From Lachnospiraceae bacterium (GTDB lineage Bacteria; Bacillota; Clostridia; Lachnospirales; Lachnospiraceae): a stretch of DNA of 64,000 nt. The position numbers and the translations under genes are program-made. The stretch covers positions 1,370,830 through 1,434,829 of the forward strand of contig JAJXRY010000002.1 of NCBI GenBank assembly GCA_021628825.1, given 5' to 3'. The notes under the pieces are model-generated. The model searched no databases. It worked only from the letters and a program-made list of their open reading frames with translations, and was not told where the DNA came from. Of this stretch, positions 28,733 through 37,785 are shown one piece after another (the first letter of the stretch is position 1; the number at the start of each line of letters is the position of its first letter).

Positions 28733-29434
28733 ATGTTTTTGGAAATAAATGGAATAAAAAAGAACTTTGGCGAGGGAGACAGTCTTGTGGAAGTCCTGAA
28801 AGGGATTGATTTATCCGTGGAGAAGGGAGAGTTTTTGCGTATTGCTCGGCCCCTCCGGATCAGGCAAGTCAACCCCTTTTTAAACATTATAGGAGGAATT
28901 GACCGGGTAGATGAGGGCAGTATCACCATCAACGGAGAAAAGACCGAGGATATGAATGAAAAGCGCCTGACCATGTACCGGAGAAAGCACCTTGGCTACA
29001 TCTTCCAGATGTATAACCTGATTCCCAATCTTACCGTACAGGAAAATATTGAGGTGGGCGCTTACTTAAGTGAGCATCCTCTGGACGTAGGAGAACTGAT
29101 TGAGACACTGGGGCTTACCCAGCATAAGCACAAGCTCCCGAACCAGTTATCCGGAGGACAGCAGCAGCGCTGTGCGATCGGACGTGCGATTGTGAAGAAT
29201 CCGGATATCCTGCTTTGTGATGAGCCGACCGGGGCATTGGATTACAATACATCGAAGGAAATTCTGAAGCTCATTGAGACTGTGAACCGGAAGTATGGAA
29301 ATACCGTCATTATGGTTACCCACAACGATGCAATCAAGAATATGGCAGACCGTGTGGTGAAGCTTCGTGACGGACAGATCCGTAAGAATTACCTGAACGA
29401 AGAAAAAATGAAAGCCGAAGATCTCGACTGGTAA
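28733..29434 (+). CDS. ABC transporter ATP-binding protein (MacB/LolD type; Walker A scrambled by two indels)
   Basis: ATPase of about 233 residues that would energise the FtsX-type permease encoded next. Visible motifs are the Q-loop (GYIFQMYNLIPNLT), the signature LSGGQQQRCAIGRAI, Walker B ILLCDEPTGALD and the H-loop MVTHN. The Walker A region reads nonsensically (FLRIARPLRIRQVN), but removing one T from a T5 run near 28832 and one base near 28879 restores LGPSGSGKSTLLNIIGG. The two errors compensate, so the frame stays open. The start follows GAGGGAGG. Operon with permease and lipoprotein. Confidence 0.85.
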   Translation: MFLEINGIKKNFGEGDSLVEVLKGIDLSVEKGEFLRIARPLRIRQVNPFLNIIGGIDRVDEGSITINGEKTEDMNEKRLTMYRRKHLGYIFQMYNLIPNLTVQENIEVGAYLSEHPLDVGELIETLGLTQHKHKLPNQLSGGQQQRCAIGRAIVKNPDILLCDEPTGALDYNTSKEILKLIETVNRKYGNTVIMVTHNDAIKNMADRVVKLRDGQIRKNYLNEEKMKAEDLDW

Positions 29435-29445
29435 GGAGGCAGACC

Positions 29446-31770
29446 ATGAAGAACCCATTAAATAAGCGCCTCCCAAGGGAGATCCGGGAGGACTTTGGAA
29501 AGTATCTGGTGATCTTTTTGCTGCTGGTGTTAAGCATAGGACTTATTTCCGGATTTCTGGTAGCAGACAACAGCATGATCAGGGCCTACAATGACGGATT
29601 TGAAAAATACAACGTAGAAAACGGGCATTTTCTTACGGAACGTAAGATGAACAAGGCACAGAAAAAGACTGTGGAAACGAACGGAATTACCCTGTATGAC
29701 CAGTTTTATGTTGAGCAGGAGGCTGACTTTGGTGCGAAGGTGAGAATTTATACCGATCGGAATGAGGTAAACACGGTCTGTCTGATGAAGGGAATGCTTC
29801 CTGTAAAGGAAAATGAAATTGCACTGGACCGTATGTTTGCGGATAATCACGAATTGACAACGGGAGATACGATCCTTCTTGCAGACAAAGAGTACACGAT
29901 TACCGGTCTGGTGGCCCTGCCGGATTACAGTTGTCTGTTTGAAAAGAACAGCGATTCCATGTTTGACGCGATGCTGTTTGGTGTTGCAATCGTTTCGAGC
30001 GATGCCTTCGCGCAATTTGCGGAGGAAGAACTGAATTATGATTATGCTTGGAAATATCATACGGAGCCGCAAAAATGAGGCAGAAGAAAAGAAGGTTTCA
30101 GAGGATTTGATGAGTGCGGTCAATGAGGAAGTTACCCTTAAGGATTACATACCGCGTTTCGAAAATCAGGCCATTAATTTTACAGGAGAGGACATAGGCA
30201 GTGACCGTGCCATGATGATCGTTCTTCTTTATATGGTCATTGCCATTATGGCATTTGTGTTTGCTATTACCACGTCAAACACGATTGAAAAAGAGGCAAA
30301 TGTGATCGGAACGCTTCGTGCAAGCGGTTATACGAGGGGAGAACTGATTCGTCACTATATGGCAATGCCCTGCATCGTGACTCTGATCAGTGCAGTTCTC
30401 GGAAATGTGTTAGGCTATACTGTAATGAAGAACTTTTTGCGCAGGCATGTACTATGGAAGCTACAGCCTGCCGACCTATGAAACGGTCTGGAATGCAGAA
30501 GCTTTTCTTGAAACAACCGTGGTCCCGGTAGTGCTTATGGTACTCATTAATTTCTGGATTCTGCACCGGAAGCTGAAATTGAGCCCGTTGCAGTTTCTGC
30601 GCAGGGATCTTTCACGGAAGAAGAAAAAGGAGAGCAGTGCGGCTTAATCCTTCCTTACGGTTCTTTACCAGGTTCCGGATCCGTGTGCTTTTTGCAGAAT
30701 GCGGCAAATTATCTCATCATGTTTATCGGGATCCAGTTTGCCTATATGTTATTGATGTTTGGACTGGTCATGCAGCCGATTCTGGAGCACTATCAGGCAC
30801 TCATCACCGACAATATGATCGCGGATTATCAGTATATCCTGAACATGCCGGTATCGGAGATGAATGAGAAATATAAGCTGAAAAATGCTGTTGGCCATGC
30901 TGGAGTTTGAGCAGAATGTCGAGACGGAAAATGAGGATGCGGAGAAATTCAGCGCCTATACCCTGCGGACAACGGATGAAAGCTATATGCTTGAGGATGT
31001 GCTGCTTTATGGAATCGAACCGGACAGCCGCTACGTGCATCTTTCCTTAAAGGAGGATGAGGTTTATGTTTCTTCTGCCTATGCGGAGAAATTTGGTCTG
31101 CAAAAGGGAGATACCATTACGTTAAAGGAAAAGTATGAGGACAAAACCTATACCTTTACGATAACAGGGTTTTACCCCTATGAAGCAGGTCTTAATGTAT
31201 TTATGACGCGGGATCACTTAAATGAAGTGTTTGATCTGGGTGACGGCATGTTTGGCGGATATTTCAGCAACACGGAAATTACCGATATTGATGAGAAATA
31301 TATCGGATCGGTCATTGATCTGGATGCTTTGACGAAGGTCAGCCGCCAGATGGTTCTTTCCATGGGTGAAATGATGAAGCTGGTCTGTGGTTTTGCCGTT
31401 CTGATCTTTGTCATTCTGGTTTACCTGCTCAGTAAAATTATTATTGAGAAGAATGCACAGTCCATTTCCATGACCAAGATTCTGGGATATTCCAGAGGAG
31501 AAATTGCACGGCTTTATATCCTGCCGACTTCCATTATGGTGGTGCTTTGTGTACTTATAAGTATTCCGGTTACATCGTATGAAATTGGAATCATCTTGTA
31601 AAGCTATGATGTCCGGTATGATGACCGGCTGGCTGCCCTACTGGGTGCCAAAGCTGGATTATGCACAGATGATCGGCAGCGGACTCCTTTGCTATCTTGT
31701 GGTAGCGGTACTGGAATTACGCAGAATCAGCAGAGTGCCGATGGATATGGCGCTTAAGAATGTAGAGTAA
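29446..31770 (+). CDS. FtsX-family ABC transporter permease (frame broken at several sites)
   Basis: Large permease of about 775 residues with the FtsX/MacB layout: an N-terminal helix (YLVIFLLLVLSIGLISGF), a long extracellular domain with a MacB-like beta-rich core (LTTGDTILLADKEYTITGLV), a three-helix FtsX block, a second extracellular domain and a final FtsX block (LLSKIIIEKNAQSISMTKILG). At least five frame changes occur near 30058, 30440, 30650, 30885 and 31600. In related gut Firmicutes such transporters export peptides or lipids or act in efflux; the cargo is unknown. It starts 12 bp after the ATPase stop. Confidence 0.8.
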
Positions 31771-31784
31771 GGTAGGTGAAAGAT

Positions 31785-33146
31785 ATGAAACAGTTAAAGA
31801 ATAAATTGCTTTATTGGGCAGTGATCATTGTGATTGTGGGGATTATTGTTCTGACAGGCTGTCAGGCGAAAGGGACAGATGCGGCAGATGAAAAAGCAAC
31901 CGATACCGCACTCACAGAGATTACAGATGAAAAAGAGGATCCCGTTGTTTATGAATACCACGAAAGCGGGATGGAAAACGACAAGGAAGACTCCGTTTAT
32001 GTGCTGGCAGATCCGGATGGGACACCCAATGAGATTACGGTCAATGTTTCCCTGAAAAATAAAGGGCTGGATCAGAAACTCACCGATGAGACGTTTCTGA
32101 CCGGTTTGAAGAATAAAGAAGGAGACGAAGAGGTGACAGACCTTGGAGGCGGCCGTTATGAATGGGAAAATCATGGAGAAGACATTCATTACGAAGGAAC
32201 GGCAGAAGCGTCTGCAACACTTCCGGTTTCGGTGAAAATCACGTATTACCTCAATGATAAAGAGGTTGAACCGGAATCTCTTGCCGGGGCAGACGGAAAG
32301 ATCACCATGCATTTTTGATTATACGAATCAGACCGGAAGCGGTGATGATTTTACCCCGTTCTTTGTAGTGAGCGGGATGCTGCTTGATGGAGACTGCGTG
32401 CGGAATGTTACCGTGGAAGACGGAGAAGTAAAGTATCTGGATGGGGATTATCTGATCTATAGTGTGTTGCTTCCGGGTGTACAGGAGGCGCTTTCTCTTA
32501 ATACGATGGAGCTGTTAAAGGATGAGGATGTGGATCTGCCACAGGAGATGGAAGTATCGTTTGATGCGACGGATTTTAAACTTGATTTTACGGCAACGCT
32601 GTATTCCAATGGAATTCTGGAAGAGGACAATTTTGATGATATTACCGATAAGCTGGATGAACTTGCAGAAAAATTCAGCGATGCATCCGGTGATACTACG
32701 GATCTGAAAGACAAGATCGGGAAACTGAAGAATGGTGGTGCGAAGCTGCGTGACGGAGCAGATTCTTTGAGTACCGGACTTTCCCAGTTAAATGATGCCC
32801 TGGCCCAGATGGCTGCAGCGGATCCGGAAGGGTATGCCGCACTTTCAGCACAGGTGTCCCAGCTATCCGAAGGAAGTAAAGCGTTGTCCGAAGGAATCCG
32901 TACCTATACATCCGGTGTGGATCAGGCATGCGACAGCATCGATGAAAACACCTCTTCCGGTGAGGATGACACGGATTATGAGACAAAGGCCGAAGAACTC
33001 CGTTCTTTATCGGATAAGCTGAAAGCCATGAAAACGGCAGATCAGCAGTACAACAATTTCAGCGGTCTGGAAGAAGGAAAAAAACGGGTGGTGTTTCCTT
33101 TATTATTGAAACCGGAGAAATCAGCGCAGACAAGGAAAGCGACTAG
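31785..33146 (+). CDS. Lipoprotein of the ABC exporter operon, coiled-coil rich (frame broken)
   Basis: Lipoprotein of about 450 residues. The signal peptide ends in IIVLTGC, an acidic linker and two beta-rich segments follow, then a coiled-coil region with alternating LSTGLSQLNDAL and KALSEGIRTYTSG heptads typical of the YhgE/Pip and MmpL-associated families. The frame-corrected C-terminus (KKTGGVSFIIETGEISADKE) ends at 33146. Breaks lie at T5 near 32316 and A7 near 33079. GTG at 31776 is an alternative start, but ATG at 31785 fits a signal peptide better. Probably an extracytoplasmic partner of the transporter. Confidence 0.7.
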
Positions 33147-33208
33147 GCGGAAGGATTCGTATACCGGAAGCAGGTAGAACCGATCGTAAAACAGAATAAA
33201 CCCGAAAT

Positions 33209-33275
33209 GGAAAGAACCCGCCTGCAGGCAATACACCGAAGTGCATCAAACCTGTAAGCGGGTTCGTTTTAGGAA
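33209..33275 (+). terminator. Terminator of the ABC exporter operon
   Basis: Stem GAACCCGC.TGCAGG / CCTGT..GCGGGTTC with a 20-nt loop, followed by GTTTT. The reverse strand gives GGGTTCTTT, so it may also end the small minus-strand reading at 33285. Confidence 0.65.
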
Positions 33276-33284
33276 ATTTATGGG

Positions 33285-33368
33285 TTAACCGGGGATGCGA
33301 TTAGCAGCCAAGGTTAAAATATCTGCAAAGAGCATTAAATAACTCGGAACAGCTATTAAATAAAACAC
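33285..33368 (-). CDS. Candidate 27-residue membrane peptide
   Basis: Minus-strand reading with GTG start, 10 bp after a strong AAGGAGG site. The peptide begins MFYLIAVPSYLMLFADILTL and ends AANRIPG, one hydrophobic helix long. A promoter-like pair TTGTTA/GATAAA lies upstream on the same strand, and a terminator follows. It resembles small toxin or membrane-regulator peptides. An ATG two bases upstream gives only four codons. No homologue is recalled, so this is a prediction from signals only. Confidence 0.4.
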   Translation of the reverse strand: MFYLIAVPSYLMLFADILTLAANRIPG

Positions 33369-33568
33369 ATAGTTTCGTCCTCCTTATTCTTTTTTGTTTT
33401 TTATCAGCTGACAAACGAATTGTAACAATTTCGTAACATTTAAACAATAGGAGATTATTGGAAGTTTCTCTTTATTTTGGGAAAAAACTGCCGATATACA
33501 TAATAACAGTTCGATACGTTGAAATGGATTTTGACGATCACAAATTCACTCAGGGAGGAGAGAAGAGT

Positions 33569-34387
33569 ATGAATACGGTACAGTCAGACAGCTACGCAGC
33601 AAATGCGTACGCACAGAACACCACCAAAACACAAAAAGAAGACACCAGTGCCACTAAGAAGTCATCCCAGACGAAGAACTATGGAAAGACGATTGGGGAG
33701 CCGAAGCTTTCGGACGAAGCTGCGAAATACTATGACCAGTTGAAGAGCAAATTCGGCAATATGGACTTCATTCTTGTCAGTAAGGATATGAAGGAACAGG
33801 CGAAGGCCATGGCATCAAGCTTTGCCAATCCGAATAAGATGGTTGTCTTGATTGATGAAGAAAAGCTCGAAAGAATGGCAACCGATGAAGCCTTCCGTAA
33901 TAAATACGAAGGAATCATTGCCAATGCAAAGAGCGGCTTAAGCCAGTTGAAGCAGAGTATCGGAAGCAACCAACAGGTGAAGGGTTACGGAATGCTGCTG
34001 AATGATGGCGGCAATGCCTCTTTCTTTGCCGTAATTGATAAGTCCCTTGCTGCACAGAAGAAGCGCATCGAGAAGAAGGCTGCGGAGAAGAAGGCAGCAG
34101 AAAAAGGCCGATGCCAAGAAGCAGGAGAAGAAAAAAAGCCGAAGAAAAGAGGAAGGAAGCCGCAAGTGAGAAAGCAGACAAGACTTCGGATGAAAACGGC
34201 AAGACCTATCGTGATACTTTAAAGGACTACGGCATTGAAGAAGACGATGATACGATTATTATCGCCGCATCTTCCGCAGAGGAACTGGAGCGTCTGGTGA
34301 ACGATTACTTCTATAGCCAGCGCAGTAATCAGGTAATGACACCGCAGGAAAAAGCTGGTCGGCCAGAACATGGACTTCCGTTTATAA
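33569..34387 (+). CDS. DUF6033 family protein (frame broken)
   Basis: Soluble protein of about 272 residues. The segments GEPKLSDEAAKYYDQLKSKF, FGNMDFILVSKDM and NPNKMVVLIDEEKLERMA match the DUF6033 family of Lachnospiraceae, whose function is unknown. The centre is a long Lys/Glu/Ala-rich helix (AEKADAKKQEKKKAEEKRKE), and the C-terminus has DDDTIIIAASSAEELE. The start at 33569 follows CAGGGAGGAG; longer readings to 33458 lack a ribosome site. A5 runs near 34097 and 34354 break the frame. It is expressed alone and ends at a strong terminator. Confidence 0.7.
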
Positions 34388-34425
34388 AGCGGGTTACCAA
34401 ATAAGATAAAACGAAGATATCCAAT

Positions 34426-34484
34426 AAGCCATAAGGATACCGGGAACGGATCGATTGTCTGTCCTGTGATCCTTGTGGCTTTTT
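34426..34484 (+). terminator. Terminator after DUF6033 gene
   Basis: Long stem AAGCCATAAGGAT / ATCCTTGTGGCTT followed by T5, with a 30-nt loop that contains a smaller stem. Confidence 0.75.
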
Positions 34485-34534
34485 GATTTTCTAAGAGGGG
34501 GATACATAAAGAAAGATAAAAATATAATTAAATT

Positions 34535-34568
34535 ACCTATTAACATACTGGGTTGATAGGTATATACT
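34535..34568 (+). promoter_or_regulatory. Promoter with CymR/Rrf2-like dyad, sulfur operon
   Basis: TTAACA (34540-34545), exact 17-bp spacer, TATACT (34563-34568). The dyad ACCTAT / ATAGGT (34535-34561) spans the spacer, in the form expected for Rrf2/CymR-type cysteine regulators. The regulator is inferred. Confidence 0.55.
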
Positions 34569-34661
34569 CCGTTATAAGATCAGACAGAGAACAGAAGATA
34601 AGATCAGATGACGGATCAACAGAATCTGTTCAATATTTATATTAAGAAGGAGGCGGACAAG

Positions 34662-34784
34662 ATGATTGCTTATCAGAGTATGACAACAGTTCAGATGTGT
34701 TGCTGTCGAATGCTTTTCTCCCGGGCAGATAAAATGGCCAGGCGCGTAAGCATCCATTGTTGTGCGCCGAAAGAGAATACCTGA
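34662..34784 (+). CDS. Cysteine-codon leader peptide (40 residues)
   Basis: Reading frame with a strong AAGGAGG site. The peptide is MIAYQSMTTVQMCCCRMLF at its start and holds CCC at residues 13-15 and CC at residues 33-34, five Cys in 40, with basic residues between. Such runs of one amino acid are the mark of attenuation leader peptides that sense the supply of the matching charged tRNA. It lies between the sulfur-operon promoter and a terminator, overlapping the 5' strand of an antiterminator. Downstream are an O-acetylhomoserine sulfhydrylase fragment and an amino acid transporter. The peptide itself is not expected to have a separate function. Confidence 0.65.
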   Translation: MIAYQSMTTVQMCCCRMLFSRADKMARRVSIHCCAPKENT

Positions 34785-34839
34785 TACAGCAGCCAGTCAG
34801 GAAGCCATTTGCCCGGGAGTAAAACACCTGGGTTTTTTT
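34718..34839 (+). promoter_or_regulatory. Transcription attenuator with competing stems
   Basis: Segment 1 (CTCCCGGGC and AAATGGC, 34718-34738) pairs over 16 bp with segment 2 (GCCATTTGCCCGGGAG, 34804-34819). Segment 2 can instead pair, through CCCGGG at 34812-34817, with CCTGGG at 34827-34832 followed by T7: an intrinsic terminator. Two small stems (GGCGC / GCGCC, CCTGA / TCAGG) sit inside the long stem. Segment 1 starts 12 nt after the CCC codons of the leader peptide, so a ribosome stalled there leaves it free to form the antiterminator. Confidence 0.65.
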
Positions 34840-34846
34840 ATGTAGA

Positions 34847-35034
34847 GCACTTAATGAAAGCGAGCCAAAGGCGATGCTTGAATTTAGTGCGAACGATACC
34901 TGTGCACTTAATGAGAACGAGCAAAAGCGAAGATCGAATTTAGTGCAGCAGGTATATGTAGAATACTTAGTGAAACCAAGCTGAAAGCGATGGTTGAACT
35001 TAGTGCGAACCAGTCCGGAACACTTAATGAAAAG
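34847..35034. repeat. 57-58 bp tandem repeat of imperfect hairpins, 3.3 copies
   Basis: Copies start at 34847, 34904, 34962 and 35019 (last truncated). Each begins RYACTTARTGA and ends TTTAGTGC or CTTAGTGC, so the ends pair into a stem of about 8-9 bp around a purine-rich loop. The final copy is cut off where the sulfhydrylase fragment begins. Confidence 0.75.
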
Positions 35035-35557
35035 GTCCTGCTGCATTTGTAACCTATATCCGTGCCATCCTTCTTCGTGATACCGGGGCAACCATTTCTC
35101 CGTTCAATGCATTCCCTATTATTACAGGGAATTGAGACGCTGTCCTTACGTCTGGAGCGTCATGCAGAGAATACCAAGAAGGTTGTTGAATTCTTAAAGA
35201 ACCATCCGCAGGTAGAAAAAGGTGAACCATCCTTCCCTGCCGGATCATCCGGATCATGCCCTTTATGAAAAGTACTTCCCGAATGGCGGAGCTTCGATCT
35301 TTACCTTTGAAATCAAGGGTGGTCAGGCAGAAGCCCATAAGTTTATCGACAATCTGAAGATCTTCTCCCTTCTTGCTAACGTAGCAGATGTGAAGAGCTT
35401 GGTTATTCATCCGGCAACGACCACACATTCCCAGTTGACCGATGAAGAGCTTGCCGATCAGGGAATTAAGCAGAATACTATCCGCCTTTCTATCGGAACA
35501 GAGCATATTGATGATATTCTGGCAGATCTCGAAAACGGATTTGCAGCAGTGAAATAA
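35034..35557 (+). pseudogene. O-acetylhomoserine sulfhydrylase, 3' third only
   Basis: The reading gives the C-terminal part of the Cys/Met metabolism PLP-enzyme family: ATISPFNAFLLLQGIETLSL, then GGASIFTFEIKGG and SLVIHPATTTHSQLTDEE, which is the family block before the C-terminus. The first 250 or so residues with the PLP lysine are missing. The break coincides with the fourth hairpin repeat, so a deletion or assembly collapse at repeats is likely. An extra C near 35110 and an A5 run near 35216 shift the frame. The intact enzyme makes homocysteine or cysteine from O-acetyl amino acids, fitting control by the Cys leader. Confidence 0.75.
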
Positions 35558-35582
35558 AGAAACCTAACAACAGGGAGCAATT

Positions 35583-36245
35583 ATGAATTGGGATTTTTAT
35601 TATCAAGTATATACCGCTATATGAAAAAGCAGCATGGCTGACTTTACGCATCGGCTGGATGGGTATTGCTGTGGCGATCCTTGTGGGATTCGTCTGTGCG
35701 ATGATCCAGTACTTCAAGATCCCGGTTTTCAAACAAATTGTTGCCGTTTACATTGAACTCAGCCGTAATACACCGCTTCTTGTCCAGCTCTTCTTCATTT
35801 ATTACGGACTTCCGAAGATCGGAATTTCCACGAATGCAGAGGTCTGTGGAGTGGCCGGCATGGCTTTCCTTGGAGGAAGCTACATGGCAGAATCCTTCCG
35901 GAGCGGTCTTGATGCGGTTGAAAAGGTGCAGATGGAAAGTGCCTTAAGCCTTGGTATGAAGCCGTATCAGGCAATGGGATATGTCATCTTTCCGCAGGCA
36001 ATGAGTTTGAGCTTCCCTGCTTTTTATGGCAAATATTATTTTTCCTGTTAAAGGAAACGAGCGTATTTAGTGCGATCAGCCTGATGGATCTGATGTTCAC
36101 CGCAAAGGATCTCATCGGAGTCTTTTATAAAACCACAGAATGTCTGTTTTTACTTGTGGTATTCTATTTACTGATTCTGCTTCCGGTATCACTCCTTGGC
36201 AGATGGGTAGAAAGGAGGCTCCGTCATGGTGGATTTGGGGCTTGA
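35583..36245 (+). CDS. Polar amino acid ABC transporter permease 1 (frame broken)
   Basis: HisM-type permease of about 220 residues with a TM block and the family EAA loop (ALSLGMKPYQAMGYVIFPQA). The N-terminal YIELSRNTPLLVQLFFIYYG is the classic signature of polar amino acid permeases. T5 runs near 35598, 36019 and 36045 break the frame. The last 20 bp overlap the second permease gene. It follows the sulfhydrylase fragment by 25 bp, so the transporter probably belongs to the same Cys-controlled transcript and would import cystine or a related sulfur amino acid. Confidence 0.87.
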
Positions 36246-36900
36246 GGTATTACTCAAAGGAAAGAACATGCAGCGGCTTCTTATGGGACTGCTTGTTGCA
36301 GTAAAGATCAGTCTCGTTTCGGTGGCAATCAGTATCCCGTTGGGAATTCTGCTCGGTATGCTGATGCGCTCGAAGAATAAAGTAATTCATGTCATTACCC
36401 AGATTTATCTGGAAATTATAAGAATTATGCCGCAGCTTGTACTGTTGTTCCTGGTATATTTTGGAACGACACGGGCGTTTGGCTGGGATCTTCCCGGAGA
36501 AACAGCATCCATTATCGTTTTCGTCCTGTGGGGAACCGCAGAGATGGGAGATCTGGTGAGAGGTGCGTTAGACGGAATCCCGAAGCACCAGTACGAGAGT
36601 GCGGAAGCGCTTGGCATGAAGAAATCACAGATTATGTGGTATGTGATTCTTCCTCAGGCGGTACGCCGGCTTCTTCCGGTATCCATTAATCTGATTACCC
36701 GAATGGTGAAAACAACAAGCCTGATCCTCATGATCGGTGTTGTGGAAGTCCTGAAGGTTGCACAGCAGATTATTGAAGCAAACCGTATGAACAGCCCGAA
36801 TGCCGCATTCGGCATTTATCTGGTTGTATTTTTGCTATATTTTATCGTATGCTGGCCGCTTAGTGTTGCGGCGAAATACATGGAAAGGAAATGGGAATAG
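36226..36900 (+). CDS. Polar amino acid ABC transporter permease 2
   Basis: Intact 224-residue HisM-type permease with five hydrophobic helices, IYLEIIRIMPQLVLLFLVYF near the middle and the EAA loop EALGMKKSQIMWYVILPQAV. It pairs with the preceding permease as a heterodimer in the membrane. GAAAGGAGG precedes the start inside the upstream gene, and its stop is directly followed by the ATPase start. Substrate is inferred from the operon. Confidence 0.9.
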   Translation: MVDLGLEVLLKGKNMQRLLMGLLVAVKISLVSVAISIPLGILLGMLMRSKNKVIHVITQIYLEIIRIMPQLVLLFLVYFGTTRAFGWDLPGETASIIVFVLWGTAEMGDLVRGALDGIPKHQYESAEALGMKKSQIMWYVILPQAVRRLLPVSINLITRMVKTTSLILMIGVVEVLKVAQQIIEANRMNSPNAAFGIYLVVFLLYFIVCWPLSVAAKYMERKWE

Positions 36901-37650
36901 ATGGCAGAGAGGGACGTATTATTGCGAATCGAGCATTTGCATAAGAAATATGACGAGAATGCAGTCCTTGATGATGTGAATCTCGAAGTACATCAGGGCG
37001 AAGTTGTCGTACTGATCGGTCCGAGCGGATGCGGAAAAAGTACCCTTCTGCGATGTATCAACGCTTTGGAGCCCATTCAGGGAGGGCGGATTTTATTAGG
37101 TGAGGATGAGGTTTCAATCAAAGATAAGAAGCTTTATGAGCTCCGTCAGAGGATTGGAATGGTTTTTCAAAGCTACGAATTATTCCCGCACCTGACCGTG
37201 ATTGACAATATCTGTCTTTCTCCGGTGAAGGTACAGAAGCGTAAGAAAGAAGAAGTACGCGCAGAAGCAATGGAACTATTGGAACGTGTAGGTTTAAAGG
37301 AAAAGGCAGACAGCTATCCGAGACAGTTATCCGGTGGACAAAAGCAGCGTGTGGCGATTGTAAGAGCCCTCTGTATGCATCCGGAAATCCTGTTGTTTGA
37401 TGAAGTAACTGCAGCCCTTGACCCGGAAATGGTTCACGAGGTATTAGCGGTTATGCTGGATCTGGCTTCCCAGGGACGGACCATGATTATTGTAACTCAT
37501 GAGATGCAGTTTGCCAAAGCGGTTGCCGACCGTATTCTGTTCATCGATGAAGGCAGAATCATGGAGGATACCACCCCGGAGAAATTCTTTACGAATCCGG
37601 AAACCGATCGTGCGAAGAAATTCTTAAGCGTGTTCCAGTACGAATCATAG
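36901..37650 (+). CDS. Polar amino acid ABC transporter ATP-binding protein
   Basis: Intact 249-residue GlnQ-type ATPase. Walker A is GPSGCGKSTLL (residues 40-50), Q-loop VFQSYELFPHLT, signature LSGGQKQRVAIVRAL, Walker B ILLFDEVTAALDPE, and H-loop VTHEMQFAK. The start codon abuts the permease stop. The substrate-binding protein gene follows after 135 bp with a stem-loop in the gap. Confidence 0.93.
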   Translation: MAERDVLLRIEHLHKKYDENAVLDDVNLEVHQGEVVVLIGPSGCGKSTLLRCINALEPIQGGRILLGEDEVSIKDKKLYELRQRIGMVFQSYELFPHLTVIDNICLSPVKVQKRKKEEVRAEAMELLERVGLKEKADSYPRQLSGGQKQRVAIVRALCMHPEILLFDEVTAALDPEMVHEVLAVMLDLASQGRTMIIVTHEMQFAKAVADRILFIDEGRIMEDTTPEKFFTNPETDRAKKFLSVFQYES

Positions 37651-37698
37651 TAGTTATTGTATGAATTGGTATTTCACTGTTCAGACGGTCAGAATAAA

Positions 37699-37732
37699 CC
37701 GGAACACAAACAGGTATACAGAACTGTTCCGG
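37699..37732 (+). promoter_or_regulatory. Intercistronic stem-loop before the binding-protein gene
   Basis: CCGGAACA / TGTTCCGG with an 18-nt loop and no U-tract. It probably protects or processes the mRNA so that the binding protein is made in excess, as is common in ABC operons. Confidence 0.5.
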
Positions 37733-37785
37733 AAATGATGATGGATCAGAACAGTAAAATAAAATGGAAAAAGAGGAGAAAAATT

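Noticed and set aside
28733..29434. ABC ATPase lacking a Walker A motif as a true variant
   Set aside because: Two one-base homopolymer corrections restore a perfect LGPSGSGKST; the open frame is due to compensating errors.
34600..34839. SAM (S-box) or T-box riboswitch before the sulfur operon
   Set aside because: The conserved cores of the S-box and the T-box bulge sequence are not seen; the Cys-codon leader explains the terminator better.
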